Assembly: GCA_964023275.1 (NCBI GenBank)
Contig: OZ029916.1
Span: forward strand, 32,642,587 to 32,706,586
Source: Norana najaformis
Lineage: Eukaryota > Annelida > Clitellata > Crassiclitellata > Hormogastridae
Reading direction: 5' to 3'
DNA: 64,000 nt
A model generated the notes under the pieces. The model did not search any database. It was given only the letters and a program-made list of their open reading frames with translations, and was not told where the DNA came from. How positions within the stretch are numbered: position 1 is the stretch's first letter; every line of letters starts with the position of its first letter. The position numbers were made by a program, and so were the translations under genes. Of this stretch, positions 23,850 to 34,713 are shown one piece after another.

Positions 23850-24240
23850 TTCGAGATATCTACAGCGCCTAATGAAAGCTAGTCGCAGGAACAGGCGCTC
23901 AGTCAAAACATTCGATAGGCAGGAAGGTTAAGATTCGGTTTCAGGTCAAGATCAAAGGTCAGGCTGGCAGGCAGTCAGAAAGCTACGGTGGATGATGGTT
24001 GGAATTGATTAGGCAAAAACGATAATCATGACAGGAGGAATCAGGATAGGATTTGTGGAAATGGAGTGTTTTCAGTGAAAGACCTGCGCAGAGATTCCAA
24101 GTGGTGAAGTGTTTGGTGAATTCGTATGATAGGTCAGAGAGGTCTAATTGTCGTATTTCAGGCGCGAGTAATTCCAGATGGTTGGAGCAGCTGTGGCTAT
24201 TTCGTGATTTCCAAATTTTAGGGAAGAGGTGACGGGAGAG
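23850..24240 (-). mobile_element. LINE-C 3' end with coding remnant
   Basis: Plus reading: GTAATTGTAATCGCAAATTC, ATCTACAGCGCCTAATGAAAG and TTCGGTTTCAGGTCAAGATC. Farther up the minus strand a degenerate frame contains FGNHEIATAAPTIWN, which fits the FGxRSFSVAAPxxWN block at the end of CR1/jockey-type LINE reverse transcriptases. The ATTACG/ATTACA tail lies at the low-coordinate end. Confidence 0.55.
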
Positions 24241-24354
24241 CAAAGACGTGTTTAGAGCGGAAGAGGAGCGGTTTGCACGGAGTTGTTGACTTGTAAATAA
24301 GAGACGAAGATAGGCGGATTAAGGTGTATTATAGGTAAGTGATAGGACTTTGGG

Positions 24355-24520
24355 AGACGGCAGCATATTGGATAGAGCGCTCGGCTTGTAACGCGGAGAG
24401 TACGGGTTCGACCCCCCTCTGAGACGATTACTGTGTAGGGACCTTGAGCAAGTCCTTCACTCACAAGTGCTCGGGGCCATCGACTGATAGCCATAGACAA
24501 TGGCGCCTAATAAATGGGGA
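24355..24520 (+). mobile_element. tRNA-Thr-derived SINE (family 1), best copy
   Basis: The head GGCAGCATATTGGATAGAGC, CGGCTTGTAACGCGG, GTACGGGTTCGACCCCC shows a polymerase III A box (GGATAGAGCGCTCGG region) and a B box (GGTTCGACC). The middle stem-loop would carry anticodon TGT, as in tRNA-Thr. It is followed by a tRNA-unrelated body (GTGTAGGGACCTTGAGCAAG, TCCTTCACTCACAAGTGCTC) and an AT-rich tail with AATAATAATT. Relatives: 15670-15860 and 40730-40900. Confidence 0.72.
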
Positions 24521-25299
24521 AATAATAATTAGTGCAGGTACTTTAAAAGCCAGTAAGTTGTTTTGAGTACTGTTTGTAGGCCTACGCTTCTTATACTGAT
24601 AGAACAAAGCCATATCTGGAAAATAGACCACGTCTTCCGCAACATTAGAAAAAGTGCACGGAAATGCTATGGCGCCGGATACAGGTAGAAAGGCGTAGGA
24701 AAAGGAAATTGACATCACGTGACTCTCCAGAGATAGGTGAAAGATGACTGCCAACCACAGGGATGAAATCGACTTCGGCAGAGTTAATTGGGCCCAGTGT
24801 TTCGAAGGCGACGGGTAGAAAAAGGTGTACAGATGGTTTTTTTCGGTTTTATATATGACACCCTGTTAATTTAAGCCGCGGTCTCTGCAGAATTTGTCTG
24901 CGAACGATACAATATGCCAAACAACTGTAACACCCCATGCCTCTGCCACTCCTGAGAACCATCGTAGCCCCTTCTGACCTCTGAGCGATATAAGCCTGTC
25001 GGTTCTTTACTGCTAGGAACATCGGCTTTCTATAAGGCCGGCCGAACTATGTCACTGATGGCGGGATGACGAAGGAATCGCCCGAAAGCCAATCTGCAAA
25101 CGAGGCCATGGTGGCCATCATGGCCGCATCGACAATGATGATAGCCGTATAGGCCGAGGACCAATCGAAGGCCAAATGCTACACGCACTGCCTCATTGGT
25201 CAAGTATAGACCACATCTTCTTCTTGTGGTTCTCTGCCCTTTAGGCAGATTCATACGTCCAATGGCGCCATTTGATAAAATGCATATGCATGTTCACTT
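24521..25299. other. Intergenic, nothing recognised
   Basis: No gene or known repeat recognised. A GC-richer stretch at 25030-25170 contains TGGTGGCCATCATGGCCGC-like near-palindromes but no open frame with family features. Confidence 0.4.
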
Positions 25300-25420
25300 G
25301 TTTCTATATCGACCGTATGGCCTCAACCTTGTTCATTTTCAATGCATTTGTCGGGTGAATCCTTCAGCACCGCCGCTCGTTTGAATAGGTTCAACACCAT
25401 ATAAGGTCCCCGTGTATTGA
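25300..25420 (-). mobile_element. LINE-D 3' tail fragment
   Basis: Plus reading: CTATATCGACCGTATGGCCTC, TTGTTCATTTTCAATGC, GGGTGAATCCTTCAGCACCGC and ACCATATAAGGTCCCCGTG, matching the LINE-D tail order in reverse. Confidence 0.6.
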
Positions 25421-25429
25421 CCGTACGTA

Positions 25430-25870
25430 CTATCGCCTAAGAAAATCCCTGACAGCATTCATGTCTCAAGTTCTTTCGTTAACATATAACTCCCTCCAGT
25501 TTCCCAACCTACTTATCTTCACTAACTCTACCAATCAGACCACTCTGCTCGTTCATCCTCTTACCCGTCCCCATGTAACTATTCGTCTTAAGTTCTCTAA
25601 CCTCCTGAATTTCGCAAATTCTCTGTTCCTCTGTCCCTTCCGTCATTCACCCATCATCCGTCTCAAGCCCTCTATTAACCCTCTGGTATTCCATTCAAAA
25701 TTGTTCTCACCATTTCACGTATTTAACCCCCCCACCCCCGATCCATCAAATCTGCTGCCTTCCCAATACTCTCGACTTAAACACAACCCACCCTAACAGA
25801 TACCCTCTCCCTTCAGTCTTCTTGGAACCGGACGTGGTTCATTACATGGCATCTATGGACAACCTCATTG
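25430..25870. repeat. Pyrimidine-rich low-complexity stretch
   Basis: Strongly C/T-rich on the plus strand. A 111-codon open frame runs through it (25461-25796), but its composition (Pro, Leu, Phe, Ser, Asn) simply follows the base bias and it shows no domain. Confidence 0.5.
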
Positions 25871-25884
25871 ACCTGACGGAACAC

Positions 25885-25960
25885 TCGTGAATAAGCTGGT
25901 GTCCTACGCTTAGCTTTCAAGTAATATTAGAAAATCGAGTTTACGATTATGAAAAGCAGT
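25885..25960 (+). mobile_element. LINE-C tail fragment
   Basis: Reads CGTGAATAAGCTGGTGTCC, GCTTAGCTTTCAAG and CGAGTTTACGATTATG, a diverged end of the LINE-C family in plus orientation. Confidence 0.45.
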
Positions 25961-26941
25961 AAGTCAATCACCTGAATGAGTGCAAATGACTGCAATCCGC
26001 CATTCTCAATCGTCGTTTTTTGGTGCTTGATTCCCAACCCCCGATCTATCCACTTCAATCACAGGCCCATCCCAGGTGGTCTGTTTTGTTGGCAATGGGT
26101 CAGCACTAGATGGAAGTGTCTCCACCAAGATGCAACATCAGCAGCTGTGGGGCAACGACTGAAGATGGCAGACTGTAGTTCAAGGATGGTTGTAGCTGAA
26201 GCCAATTAAGCAGAAGCCAACAATCTAGCACTCCTCATCCCAATCTGCCATATCTTACGGGTAGTGTGGCCTGCAAACCCTGAATGTTGTCAATTTTGAC
26301 ATCGATGATGGACTGAACCCCTTCTGCCATGGTTTTATCAAGCCATTCAGTTAGCTGATCCTAGGAGCACCAAAGGATGATCTTAATAAAATTAGGTAGC
26401 TTTGATAAGGCAGACGGTGGAGTTTCTGACTGGCGTTGTACAGAAGCATGTAGCGCTGCAGCTCAAAAGCTTCATCTAATGCCTGCCCTTCTGAAGAGTG
26501 GTGCTAAAAGGATGGTCAGTGCATCACAATCAAGGCTTTGAAAACCAGACCAGGTTCTCCTCAAGGCCACTATCAGAGGAAAACAATCTGCACTTGCTCC
26601 AGTTCGATGGAGGCCCATAGCAGATCAGGATAAGAATTAATTCATCATCTTAAGCTGCTGTCTCCTGATGACTATGTGAAATATCAATTGCCAAGAATAT
26701 GCTAAGACTATGTGAAATTCAATAGTTAGCTCATGACTTTGTAACATGTGAAGGCCATGAACAACCACAGTTGACAGTGAAGAAACAATGTTTGATAACG
26801 AACAAGTTGTCTTCTAAGATACAGAAAGTAATTATAAATGTTTGTAGTTCAGTAAAACTGTATTGTCAAGACAACATCATGAGATTTAATCGAATGTCTA
26901 GCACTAATGTTTTGATCCGACAAGTATTTCATTACAGTCAT
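25961..26941. other. Interval of unknown origin, no live gene
   Basis: Looks like decayed sequence with many stops in all frames. A slightly GC-richer block at 26100-26640 could be an old degraded coding copy, but no family could be named. The last part is probably the 3' UTR of the SR-protein gene. Confidence 0.3.
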
Positions 26942-29087
26942 TCATCTGTAGTTCTGAGTTCGTTCCCTTGAGCGTGACCTAAACAAAAAAATTAAGTCTG
27001 TAAAATTAATTTATCCATAAACATTTTGCTACATTTCTAAAGCACCATGCTTTATGCCTAAAGTGACCAACATTTCCACGAAAAAAAACAAGTCAACGCT
27101 CTGAGGTTTAAGTAGTAGGAATCAAACAAATATATCAAGACTGTGCCTTTGAGGTGTTTAAGATTCCATAAATTTCTTGCTATTCTACATAACACTTTCT
27201 ATGAGAATGCCCAGTAACGAGCACTTTCTAGTCATAAATTGCACTACAGAAATGTCATGTTCTATTACATTTACAGCTAACTGGACATTTATATGGTGCC
27301 ACTTTAAGAAAACTATAGTTTTGTACATACACAAAACAGCTTACTATCCAGTGGTGTAAATCAACAAATCACATGTTTTACAGAATCTCAAATTTATTTA
27401 ATTTTACTTATATTAAAATAGTTTCTGCCCTGCACAATTAAACCCATTATTTTGACTGTTTTGTGGTTTCATCCTTAGAACAACGACTTGTTAAAAGACT
27501 GCGTAAGTCATAACATAAGAATTTTCATTTACCTGCTAAGACTTCTGCTGTAGCTCTTTTTCCTGTCTGGTGAATGTGACCTGGACTTCGAGTGGGACCT
27601 ACAAAATACAACTAAACACAGTTACACAAAACCACTACTCCATGCATTAGTCATGACTTGCATGCACAGGTCCCTTTCATCAAATGCATCTTCAGACAAC
27701 GGCAACCACAATAAGGTTAAACTTGCAGTTGCTCCTGGGTATCACCACATGAAGCCATTAACTTGCAACAGACTTTGAATTAATAATAATATATTTTTAA
27801 AACACTTAAAGGGTTACTTTTTCAAGTCAGTTAAACAAAATTTGGACAGCATGCACTATACAGTAGGATACACTGGTCTGCATTACTGAATACAGTAGTG
27901 TGCACTAGACCATAAGGTTTTCTAGATTGCTTCAAAATATTCAACATTAATGGTTCAAGGAAATAAAACTTTCAGGTATTGGCTTTGCCATACTTGTTAG
28001 CTTAGACCAAATTAACAGTGATTATGGCACTGTTACGGGATATACCTGTCCCTTGTGACAAGCTAAACTACAGCCTGAGGTAAGACACTCCTCAGGTATG
28101 GTATGTACCTGTCAAGAGTGACGAATTTAAGTGCATCAGGCTGATGGCATCAGCCGTACCCAAACTTATGTTGCAGAAGTAGAATTTGTTGCCCATTGTT
28201 GGTGTTAAACCATGAAGCGGTAGAAGGGCAAGCCGATGAAGACCGACTGATGAAGATCACTGATTTGTAATGCAGAGCACGGCGACCGTGCGGGAGAAGT
28301 GGTGGTGGTACTGATGAATTATTGTAGTTGCAGAGGTGCCAGTGGAGCTACGTAGTAGCATTGTAGTAGTTGAAATGCGAAGCCCTTCGAGAGGCAGATT
28401 ACAGTTGATATTTAGGAAGAATTTCTGCAATTCATCGCGAAAGAAACATATTTAAATTTGACGAAAAACACACACGTTACGACAACCACGTCATCTATGT
28501 TAGATGTTTATATCCCAACCCAAATTCAGATGATCTGAGAGAAAAGGTAAAGTAAAATTCTGTCACAACAAAACAGTGCAACAGCTATACTTCACTACTT
28601 TCAGATGGTAGGGAAGAGACCTAAATCTAAAACACATACACCACAAACACTGCTACTTGTTGCACACAAATAAATATCATGATTTATTCGAAAAATTGCA
28701 CTACATCAGCTGAAATGGCATAGAGAGAACTGAAAATACTACACACATGCGTTCTTGATAGCGCACTCCAACATACAACATACAGAACTCATCTGAATAC
28801 AAAGATTATATACATGATACATACAAATACATGCAAAAAAATAATTCTACACCAACTTTGAAAGTGAAAAAAAATTAAATATGGAGTAAAACAAAATTTA
28901 TGATGAAATTATTAAGCTAAAATAAAGACAGAAAACAAATTAAAAAATGTATTATGCATATAAGAAATAAATGGCCACATACAATATTCTAGAACATGTA
29001 TCCTGGAAGCTGCCCAGTGCTAAAAAATTAAGTGAACACAAAAACACTACAGCTAAACATTAATAATTTAACAGAAACAGAACCACA

Positions 29088-29123
<36 letters not shown>

Positions 29124-30395
29124 TAATTAAATAGTTCCGGACTGTAAAAACTTACAAACTCTGACAGAAAACTTGTCAGTTCATTCTGATATACATATGG
29201 AACAAACCTTCTGCCACCGCTGTACCGGCTGCCCCCTCCTCTGCGATCACGTGGACAATCTCTGGACAAATGACCTCGCTCGCCACACTGGTAACACCTC
29301 TCCTCACTGGCACGTCGAGCATTTCTTGGTGGAGGGCCACCACCACCACCACCACCACCACCACCTCCCCGTCTTTGCCAAGGCTTTGGACGAACCTTAC
29401 CAGTGGCATGTTCTACACGCACCCTAGAACCACAGATGTTTCTACAAAGGTCATAAAAACAGTTTCATTTAAATTTTTTACTGGCAGAAGTTCTTGGTGG
29501 TCACTGAAATTTTGTAGTTGTAATTGCAAATTTGTATAGTGCATCTTCAAGAGCAACTCCTCAGAAGTCCTGACCCAACAACACAAAACCACGATCTAAC
29601 CCAATGGCTTTCAAATGCTGATGGAAAAAAGGCAAAGAAAACACAAGAAGCTCATGTTGTAGATTGCTAGTCAGACAATTTCTGTAAAATGACGACAGTG
29701 AAGCTTCTATGCTGCACAGTGACAGTTCAGGTCGGCAGGACAACCAGGTGACCCTGCATAAAAGTGCTAAGGGATCTGCAGCCAGGCATGGTTGAGACCA
29801 AGACACACAGCTCCTCAAGATAAGAAGATAACAGCCTTCAAGACAAGTACTCATGAACATGGAGGATCTAGAACTCGGTGTTCCTGGGCATGCATGGCAC
29901 CTTTATGAACTTCCAAAATGTGCTGAAACACGGCTATCTACTAGGATAACAATATTTAAATAATACTGGAGAGTATTAGGTTTGTTGGTACCAAGAAGTC
30001 ACAAATATAAAGACGAACAGAAAAAATACTATTTCCAGTAGGACCAATTCATATTTATTTTAAAATTTATTAATTTAAATTTATTCACCGCAACACCATT
30101 TCCAGTTTCCTGAATAAATTATTTTAGGCATATTAAAACAAATAAATTATCTTCATACCACACTTTTCAAAAGAAACACTTACGTTCCATCTAATCCTCG
30201 GACAGCATCTTCTGCATCTCGTGGATCTTCAAACTCTACAAAAGCAAAGCCTGCTGGATTCCGTGCAACCCAGACACTCTTTAATCGACCATAATAAGTA
30301 AACACTCGTTCTATCTCTTTCTCTTCAGCATCTTTTGGCAGATCACCAATGTAGACTTTGCACTCCATCTGCGCATCCCGGGCGTTGCGAGACAT
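26942..30395 (-). CDS. SR splicing factor, SRSF7/x16-like (RRM + CCHC knuckle + RS)
   Basis: Four coding exons, 30395-30184, 29441-29208, 27598-27533 and 26978-26942 (stop TGA 26942-26944), join in phase (2,2,2) to 182 residues. Residues 13-20 KVYIGDLP are RNP2 and 48-55 AGFAFVEF are RNP1 of an [18 protein letters not shown] (67-81) closes the domain exactly as in SRSF3/SRSF7. A glycine run of about 11 encoded by a GGT/CCA triplet repeat (about 29338-29368) leads to a CX2CX4HX4C zinc knuckle, C120, C123, H128, C133, the mark of SRSF7 (9G8) and insect x16. The RS tail is short ([20 protein letters not shown], then [12 protein letters not shown]). The expected role is exon recognition and mRNA export in the nucleus. 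The start at 30393-30395 sits just before the RRM. SRSF3 differs by lacking the knuckle. Confidence 0.88.
29091..29118. repeat. (TA)n microsatellite
   Basis: About 13-14 TA units in the SR-protein intron, just past the donor of the 29441-29208 exon. Confidence 0.9.
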
Positions 30396-31641
30396 TCTAT
30401 CACATACAAAAATTTACCAATTTGTCATTCAAATGCAAGAAAAATCAGGCACAGGTCCAGTTTTGGGGACAGAATTTCATCAAATTTTACCTGGTTACAC
30501 CCATGATTTCTAGGAGTCTAATGTGGAATTTTCTATGAATTTTCAAAAACATATATGGCGATCACAGATAGCAATTGACCACTTTCTCAGAGTTGAGTTG
30601 AATTTTGTAAATTTATACAAAATTCCTGAATAGGTTCTGGAGGATTGGAATAGGCATGTTCCAATACTTATATTTATAGGCATCATCAAGTAAAATTTGA
30701 TGAGATTCAGTAACTGTCCCCAAAACCGGACCTGCACCCATAAACATGTACCAAGTGTATAACTTTACAACTTAAAAAATACATATGATAATCTAAGTAA
30801 GTAGTCTTTTTAGCGTAGTGCTTCTGCGGCGGAAGATTCCGCCACCCAACGTATGCAGAAATTACTTGTGTGGCGGAAGCTTCCACGTTACATTGTGCCT
30901 TTGTGGCACTGGGTGATAATTTCGACCACAATACAAAGTAACTGTTTGGCTTTTTGCTGGCTATCAAAAGTTTGTCCGAAGATTAATTCAGACATTTTAA
31001 CTTTGTAAAATGTGTTTGTAAAACCAAAATGTCATAGACTACGCAAAGGTATTGAATGCGCATGCGCTAAAGTTTTGAAGAAGATTCAGCCGCATAAGTA
31101 ATATTTTTCTGTTTTTATCCATCTTTTTATTAGTGCATGACAAACGCCCACACTTTACAACAATATAAATATATATATACACACAGAAATATAACATAAG
31201 GTCATGCAAAAAAGTAAAATAGTCTGAATGCCCACCTTAAAAAAATTGTTACAGTTAAAAAGTTCATAATATAGAGCAACAGAAGATCAACTGATGGAAA
31301 GATCTAAAAGAATTGATATAATGAAAAGCAACCATAAAAATTTCCCCATCGTGCTTTAAATTTCGTTTTAAATAATTCTGCACAACATATTCCATCCACC
31401 ACTTTCATGCTGTGATCGTGGTTTAAACCAACAACGCCCTAGCAAAATTTCTGCTAACCTTCTGGCAGAACCTTTGTACAAAGGCCTGCCAATGACTGAG
31501 TGGTGCTTTGAGATTGCTGAAATCTAATAGCTTTCAATAAAGTATGAGAAAAGAGAAACATCCACAACTAAAACAAAATCCCAAACGTAAATCGTAGAAA
31601 CTAATTTTATCTATCCTACAGCGTCTATACTTAAGATTTAC

Positions 31642-31760
31642 CTGTTTTACCACCCGCAAAACTGCTACCTAAAGACCTTTGTCCACAAAGTCAATTTCTT
31701 CCTGATAGCGTTTCAAAATGGCGACCTGGCGAAGAACTCCTAATTAATTCTTATAGCGCA
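31642..31760 (-). promoter_or_regulatory. Possible non-coding first exon / promoter of the SR gene
   Basis: Inference. On the minus strand a strong donor AAAACAG|GTAAAT ends at 31642, and a weak acceptor TGTGATAG lies directly before the start codon at 30395, so a 5' UTR intron of about 1.2 kb is possible. The segment is GC-richer than its surroundings. The true transcription start is not visible. Confidence 0.35.
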
Positions 31761-31816
31761 TTTCAAAAGGCAAACCATAGATTTATTCAGCAGGGCCTAC
31801 TGTTTCTCATGCGCGT

Positions 31817-31856
31817 GTTGCGTCCATAGATATGTTATTATATCTATGGTTGCGTC
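31817..31856. repeat. 26-base hairpin flanked by 8-base direct repeats
   Basis: Perfect inverted repeat CCATAGATAT (31824-31833), loop GTTATT, ATATCTATGG (31840-31849). GTTGCGTC occurs at 31817-31824 and again at 31849-31856, overlapping both arm ends by one base. It could be a minimal MITE-like insertion or an excision scar. Confidence 0.6.
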
Positions 31857-32034
31857 GCGGCCTTCTAAATAGGAAATAAGGCCGTGGTTGCGCCCTGTTT
31901 CATTCAGACGTATTGTTCGCACCAGCCCAGGCAAAAGTCATTCTACTTTTCTTTAATGATGATATCAGCTAACTTAACGACGCCCTCATATCTAAGGCTT
32001 CCACAGAAATAAGGTACATGTACATGTACATACT

Positions 32035-32300
32035 AGAACTGTTCAGGGTAAACGGGCTTTTTCGTTGCTGGACTTAAATTTTGAACTCCCTCCCTGTGTC
32101 TGTTCGTTCTGCTCAATCGCTTTTGTCTTTTCGTTCTCAACTTAAAACTTACCTTTTTAAAATGGCTTATCCACCATAGGCTGACTCTGTCGTGCGGACT
32201 GACCTTCTGGATATTGACCTGATTGCGGCTTGGCTTGGTGTGCCATCGGTTGATGCCTTGTGCATTAGACACCGGCGCACTAGAAGTTTCTAAATATTAT
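32035..32300 (+). mobile_element. LINE-A 3' end, clearest copy
   Basis: The plus frame reads NSLPVSVRSAQSLLSFRSQL then KTYLF, the common C-terminal end of CR1/jockey-type LINE reverse transcriptases. The 3' UTR signature follows (GTGTGCCATCGGTTGATGCC, TTGTGCATTAGACACCGGCG, AGAAGTTTCTAAATATTATT), ending in an ATT-rich tail. It is truncated at its 5' side. Confidence 0.75.
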
Positions 32301-33054
32301 TATTATCATCGGCATAAACGACCTCTTCAATATTCAGATTATATGGTGTCATGCAAGATTCTATTCGAATTTATATTGTGCCTTTCATAATACTCCCTTG
32401 CTCTTGGCGGGGATTGGCTTGCAGTAAAACAATGTTTTCACATGGAATAGTAGGCAAGGTCCACACTGAAAGCAAATGAGAGAGATTCGGACTGTGTTCC
32501 CTCTCAGCTAGGTATGCACAAGCGCACAACTTCTGTATAGCGTGCGCATTTTCTGCTTGCACACATATTGTGCAAGGTTCTCCAAGATCATGATTCTGCG
32601 CTTGCTGATATAAAGCCGTTGTTGGTTTCTAGCTAAAACGTTTCAGAAGCACTTTCTATATGAGGGATACTTTGTGATACTGTGGTCTAAGACCAACATC
32701 TCTCTTCACTAAAAGCATACAGCATGAATATTGTAAAGAACAGGTGACGACTCCACAATCAATATTCCATTTTGTAGTCAAGCACGAAAAGTGTGAAATA
32801 AGTGCAGAAATTAAAAAAATTTTCAGAATAAGTTTTATTTAGCAAAGACTGATAACAAACGAATTAAGTTAAATCACATTTATTATTAAAAAGCAAGAAA
32901 TAATGATAATGCACACAAGAACATTTGAACACAAATTCACATGAAATATATACACAGAACTTCCATCACAAGTTTTTAGTGTCCAGAAATGTGCATTAAT
33001 ACAAACTTTGCACTCTGTTGCTAGGGGGGCCTATCAGTTATGTGCTCTGAACAA
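32301..33054. other. Intergenic, nothing recognised
   Basis: AT-rich sequence without a credible gene or recognised repeat. Short open frames on either strand have no motif. Confidence 0.4.
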
Positions 33055-33200
33055 CTGAATCAAGTCCGTGCACAGGGACCTTAAATGGTGTGGCACCCAT
33101 TCAAATGGGCAGCGGTGGTGAAGGATCTCACCCGATAAATTCATTGCAAAATGAGCAGGGTCGAGGCCATGCGGTTGCTATATAAAACCTATACATTTTA
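33055..33200 (+). mobile_element. LINE-D 3' tail, full-length tail copy
   Basis: Reads CCGTGCACAGGGACCTTAAA, CCATTCAAATGGGCAGCGG, GGATCTCACCCGATAAATTC, ATTGCAAAATGAGCAGGGTC and TTGCTATATAAAACC: all segments of the LINE-D tail in order. Confidence 0.7.
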
Positions 33201-33390
33201 TGGTGAATGCGTTCTTGTACAATAGACACCCTTCCTAGTACTTCCTGAATCACATCACACTGAAAATCTGAACTATTCCTCCATGCAGAGCTCAAGAAAC
33301 ATTCACAGCTAAAGCTTAAACTTTTCAGATCTATTACATATCCACCTTGCACTGTAAGGTGAAGTTATCTGTGGCCAGGTGCAGATGACT

Positions 33391-33594
33391 CCGAGATGTA
33401 TAGCTCCCTACTGTGGGATAGAAGAGACCCAGCTAAGCACACCGAGATGTATAGCTCCCTATTGTGGGACAGAAGAGATCCAGCTAAGCACACCGAGATG
33501 TATAGCTCCCTATTGTGGGACAGAAGAGATCCAGCTAAGCACACCGAGATGTATAGCTCCCTATTGTGGGATAGAAGAGATCCAGCTAAGCATA
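33391..33594. repeat. 51-bp tandem repeat, 4 copies
   Basis: Four units starting CCGAGATGTATAGCTCCCTA at 33391, 33442, 33493 and 33544. The period is a multiple of three, so open frames of repeated 17-residue units appear on both strands; these are artefacts unless a transcript is shown. Confidence 0.9.
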
Positions 33595-33689
33595 AACGTG
33601 TCAGCATAAGCATCTTAAATTCGCATTTAAAATCTGTCATTTAGTTCACAACATGCCACATTTAAACCAGCCCACCCACCTAAATTTCA

Positions 33690-33880
33690 AGCTCAACCCT
33701 CTTTGATGTCTTTCTAAACTTGAGACTAAACTCTTTCAACTTGCTTATCCACTGTAGCTTAACTTCTGGTTTCTCTGACTCACAGGAATTCGACCCACCT
33801 TCTCCAATGGATTATGATTTTGATTACCAATTCACTTGAAGAGACCATCGATTGATGCTTTGGGCAATAGATTAGATTAG
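33690..33880 (+). mobile_element. Diverged LINE-A 3' end
   Basis: Order of features as in 32035-32300: an AACTTGAGACTAAACTCTTT-like coding end, CTTATCCACTGTAGCTTAAC, and CATCGATTGATGCTTTGGGC with AATAGATTAGATTAG. Much diverged. Confidence 0.4.
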
Positions 33881-33964
33881 AACTAATGCAATCTCACCCC
33901 ACACAAATTTAGGTGTAATCCAGCAACTCAGCTAATGACACTGGCCACGCAAAGTAATTGTTGT

Positions 33965-34165
33965 AGTTGTAACTAGAAGCTTCTATGGCACAAGGCATCA
34001 ACTGATGGCATATCAAAGCCAAAACCGTAACTTTAACAAATTCCAAAAGGTCAGCCCAGCATGACAGGGAGGCCATCAGTGGTGGAAGATAGCACAAAGC
34101 ACACTTGCTTTGATATGGGATGTAGTAACCGCACAACAGAATTCCAGAGATTAATAATGATAAAA
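33965..34165 (-). mobile_element. LINE-A 3' end fragment
   Basis: Plus reading AGAAGCTTCTATGGCACAAG, GCATCAACTGATGGCATATC, AAAGGTCAGCCCAGCATGAC and AGGGAGGCC match the reversed LINE-A signature. Confidence 0.5.
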
Positions 34166-34713
34166 ATAGCAAATTTTAAACATTAGGAACATGTTAAAAA
34201 ATGCAAAACAAGCACAAATAAAAATATTATGGCACATAAAAACCTCACAGTCAACATATGTTTTGGGATGAACAATCACTGCGATTGGTAATAAGATTCT
34301 TCATAAGATGCCAGCCATATTATAAATTCTGGTGTAACACAGTCGGACATAACGACTCCAAATCATACTCAAATTTAACACGACTTAAAAGCGATTCAGC
34401 TGCATTACCATGTGGTTCTTGACGTGGCTCCCAACTTAGTCTTATATTTTGGTTCTAGATTATTTAATTGTGATACGACAACAATTTTGGTGACTGAAAT
34501 ATGCCACAGATAAAACTAAAAGAATTAAAACTGTACAAAAGGCTTATGCTGGCAAGGTAGGGAAAATCTAGCTAAAGGTAGGCACAGTCGGTAAATGTTT
34601 AAAAGAATCTGCACAAAAATATTTGCCATTACACATTAACAGTATGGTGGCTCAAATGTTTTCCTGGCAGCAAGTGTCTTAGTCCAAGTGCTAGATATTT
34701 AGACAAACACATC
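34166..34713. other. 3' flank of the unknown gene
   Basis: AT-rich sequence downstream of the minus-strand stop at 34714, presumably 3' UTR and flank. No other gene seen. Confidence 0.4.

Noticed and set aside
24363-24435. Functional tRNA-Thr gene
   Set aside because: Stems are imperfect and the sequence continues into a SINE body shared with other copies.
25461-25796. 111-codon plus-strand gene
   Set aside because: Composition follows a pyrimidine-rich low-complexity stretch.
28180-28340. Poison exon in the SR-protein intron
   Set aside because: Vertebrate SR genes often have one, and the stretch is GC-richer, but I could not find a matching acceptor and donor pair.
33379-33644. Small proteins made of 17-residue repeats
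   Set aside because: Artefact of a 51-bp tandem repeat whose period is divisible by three.
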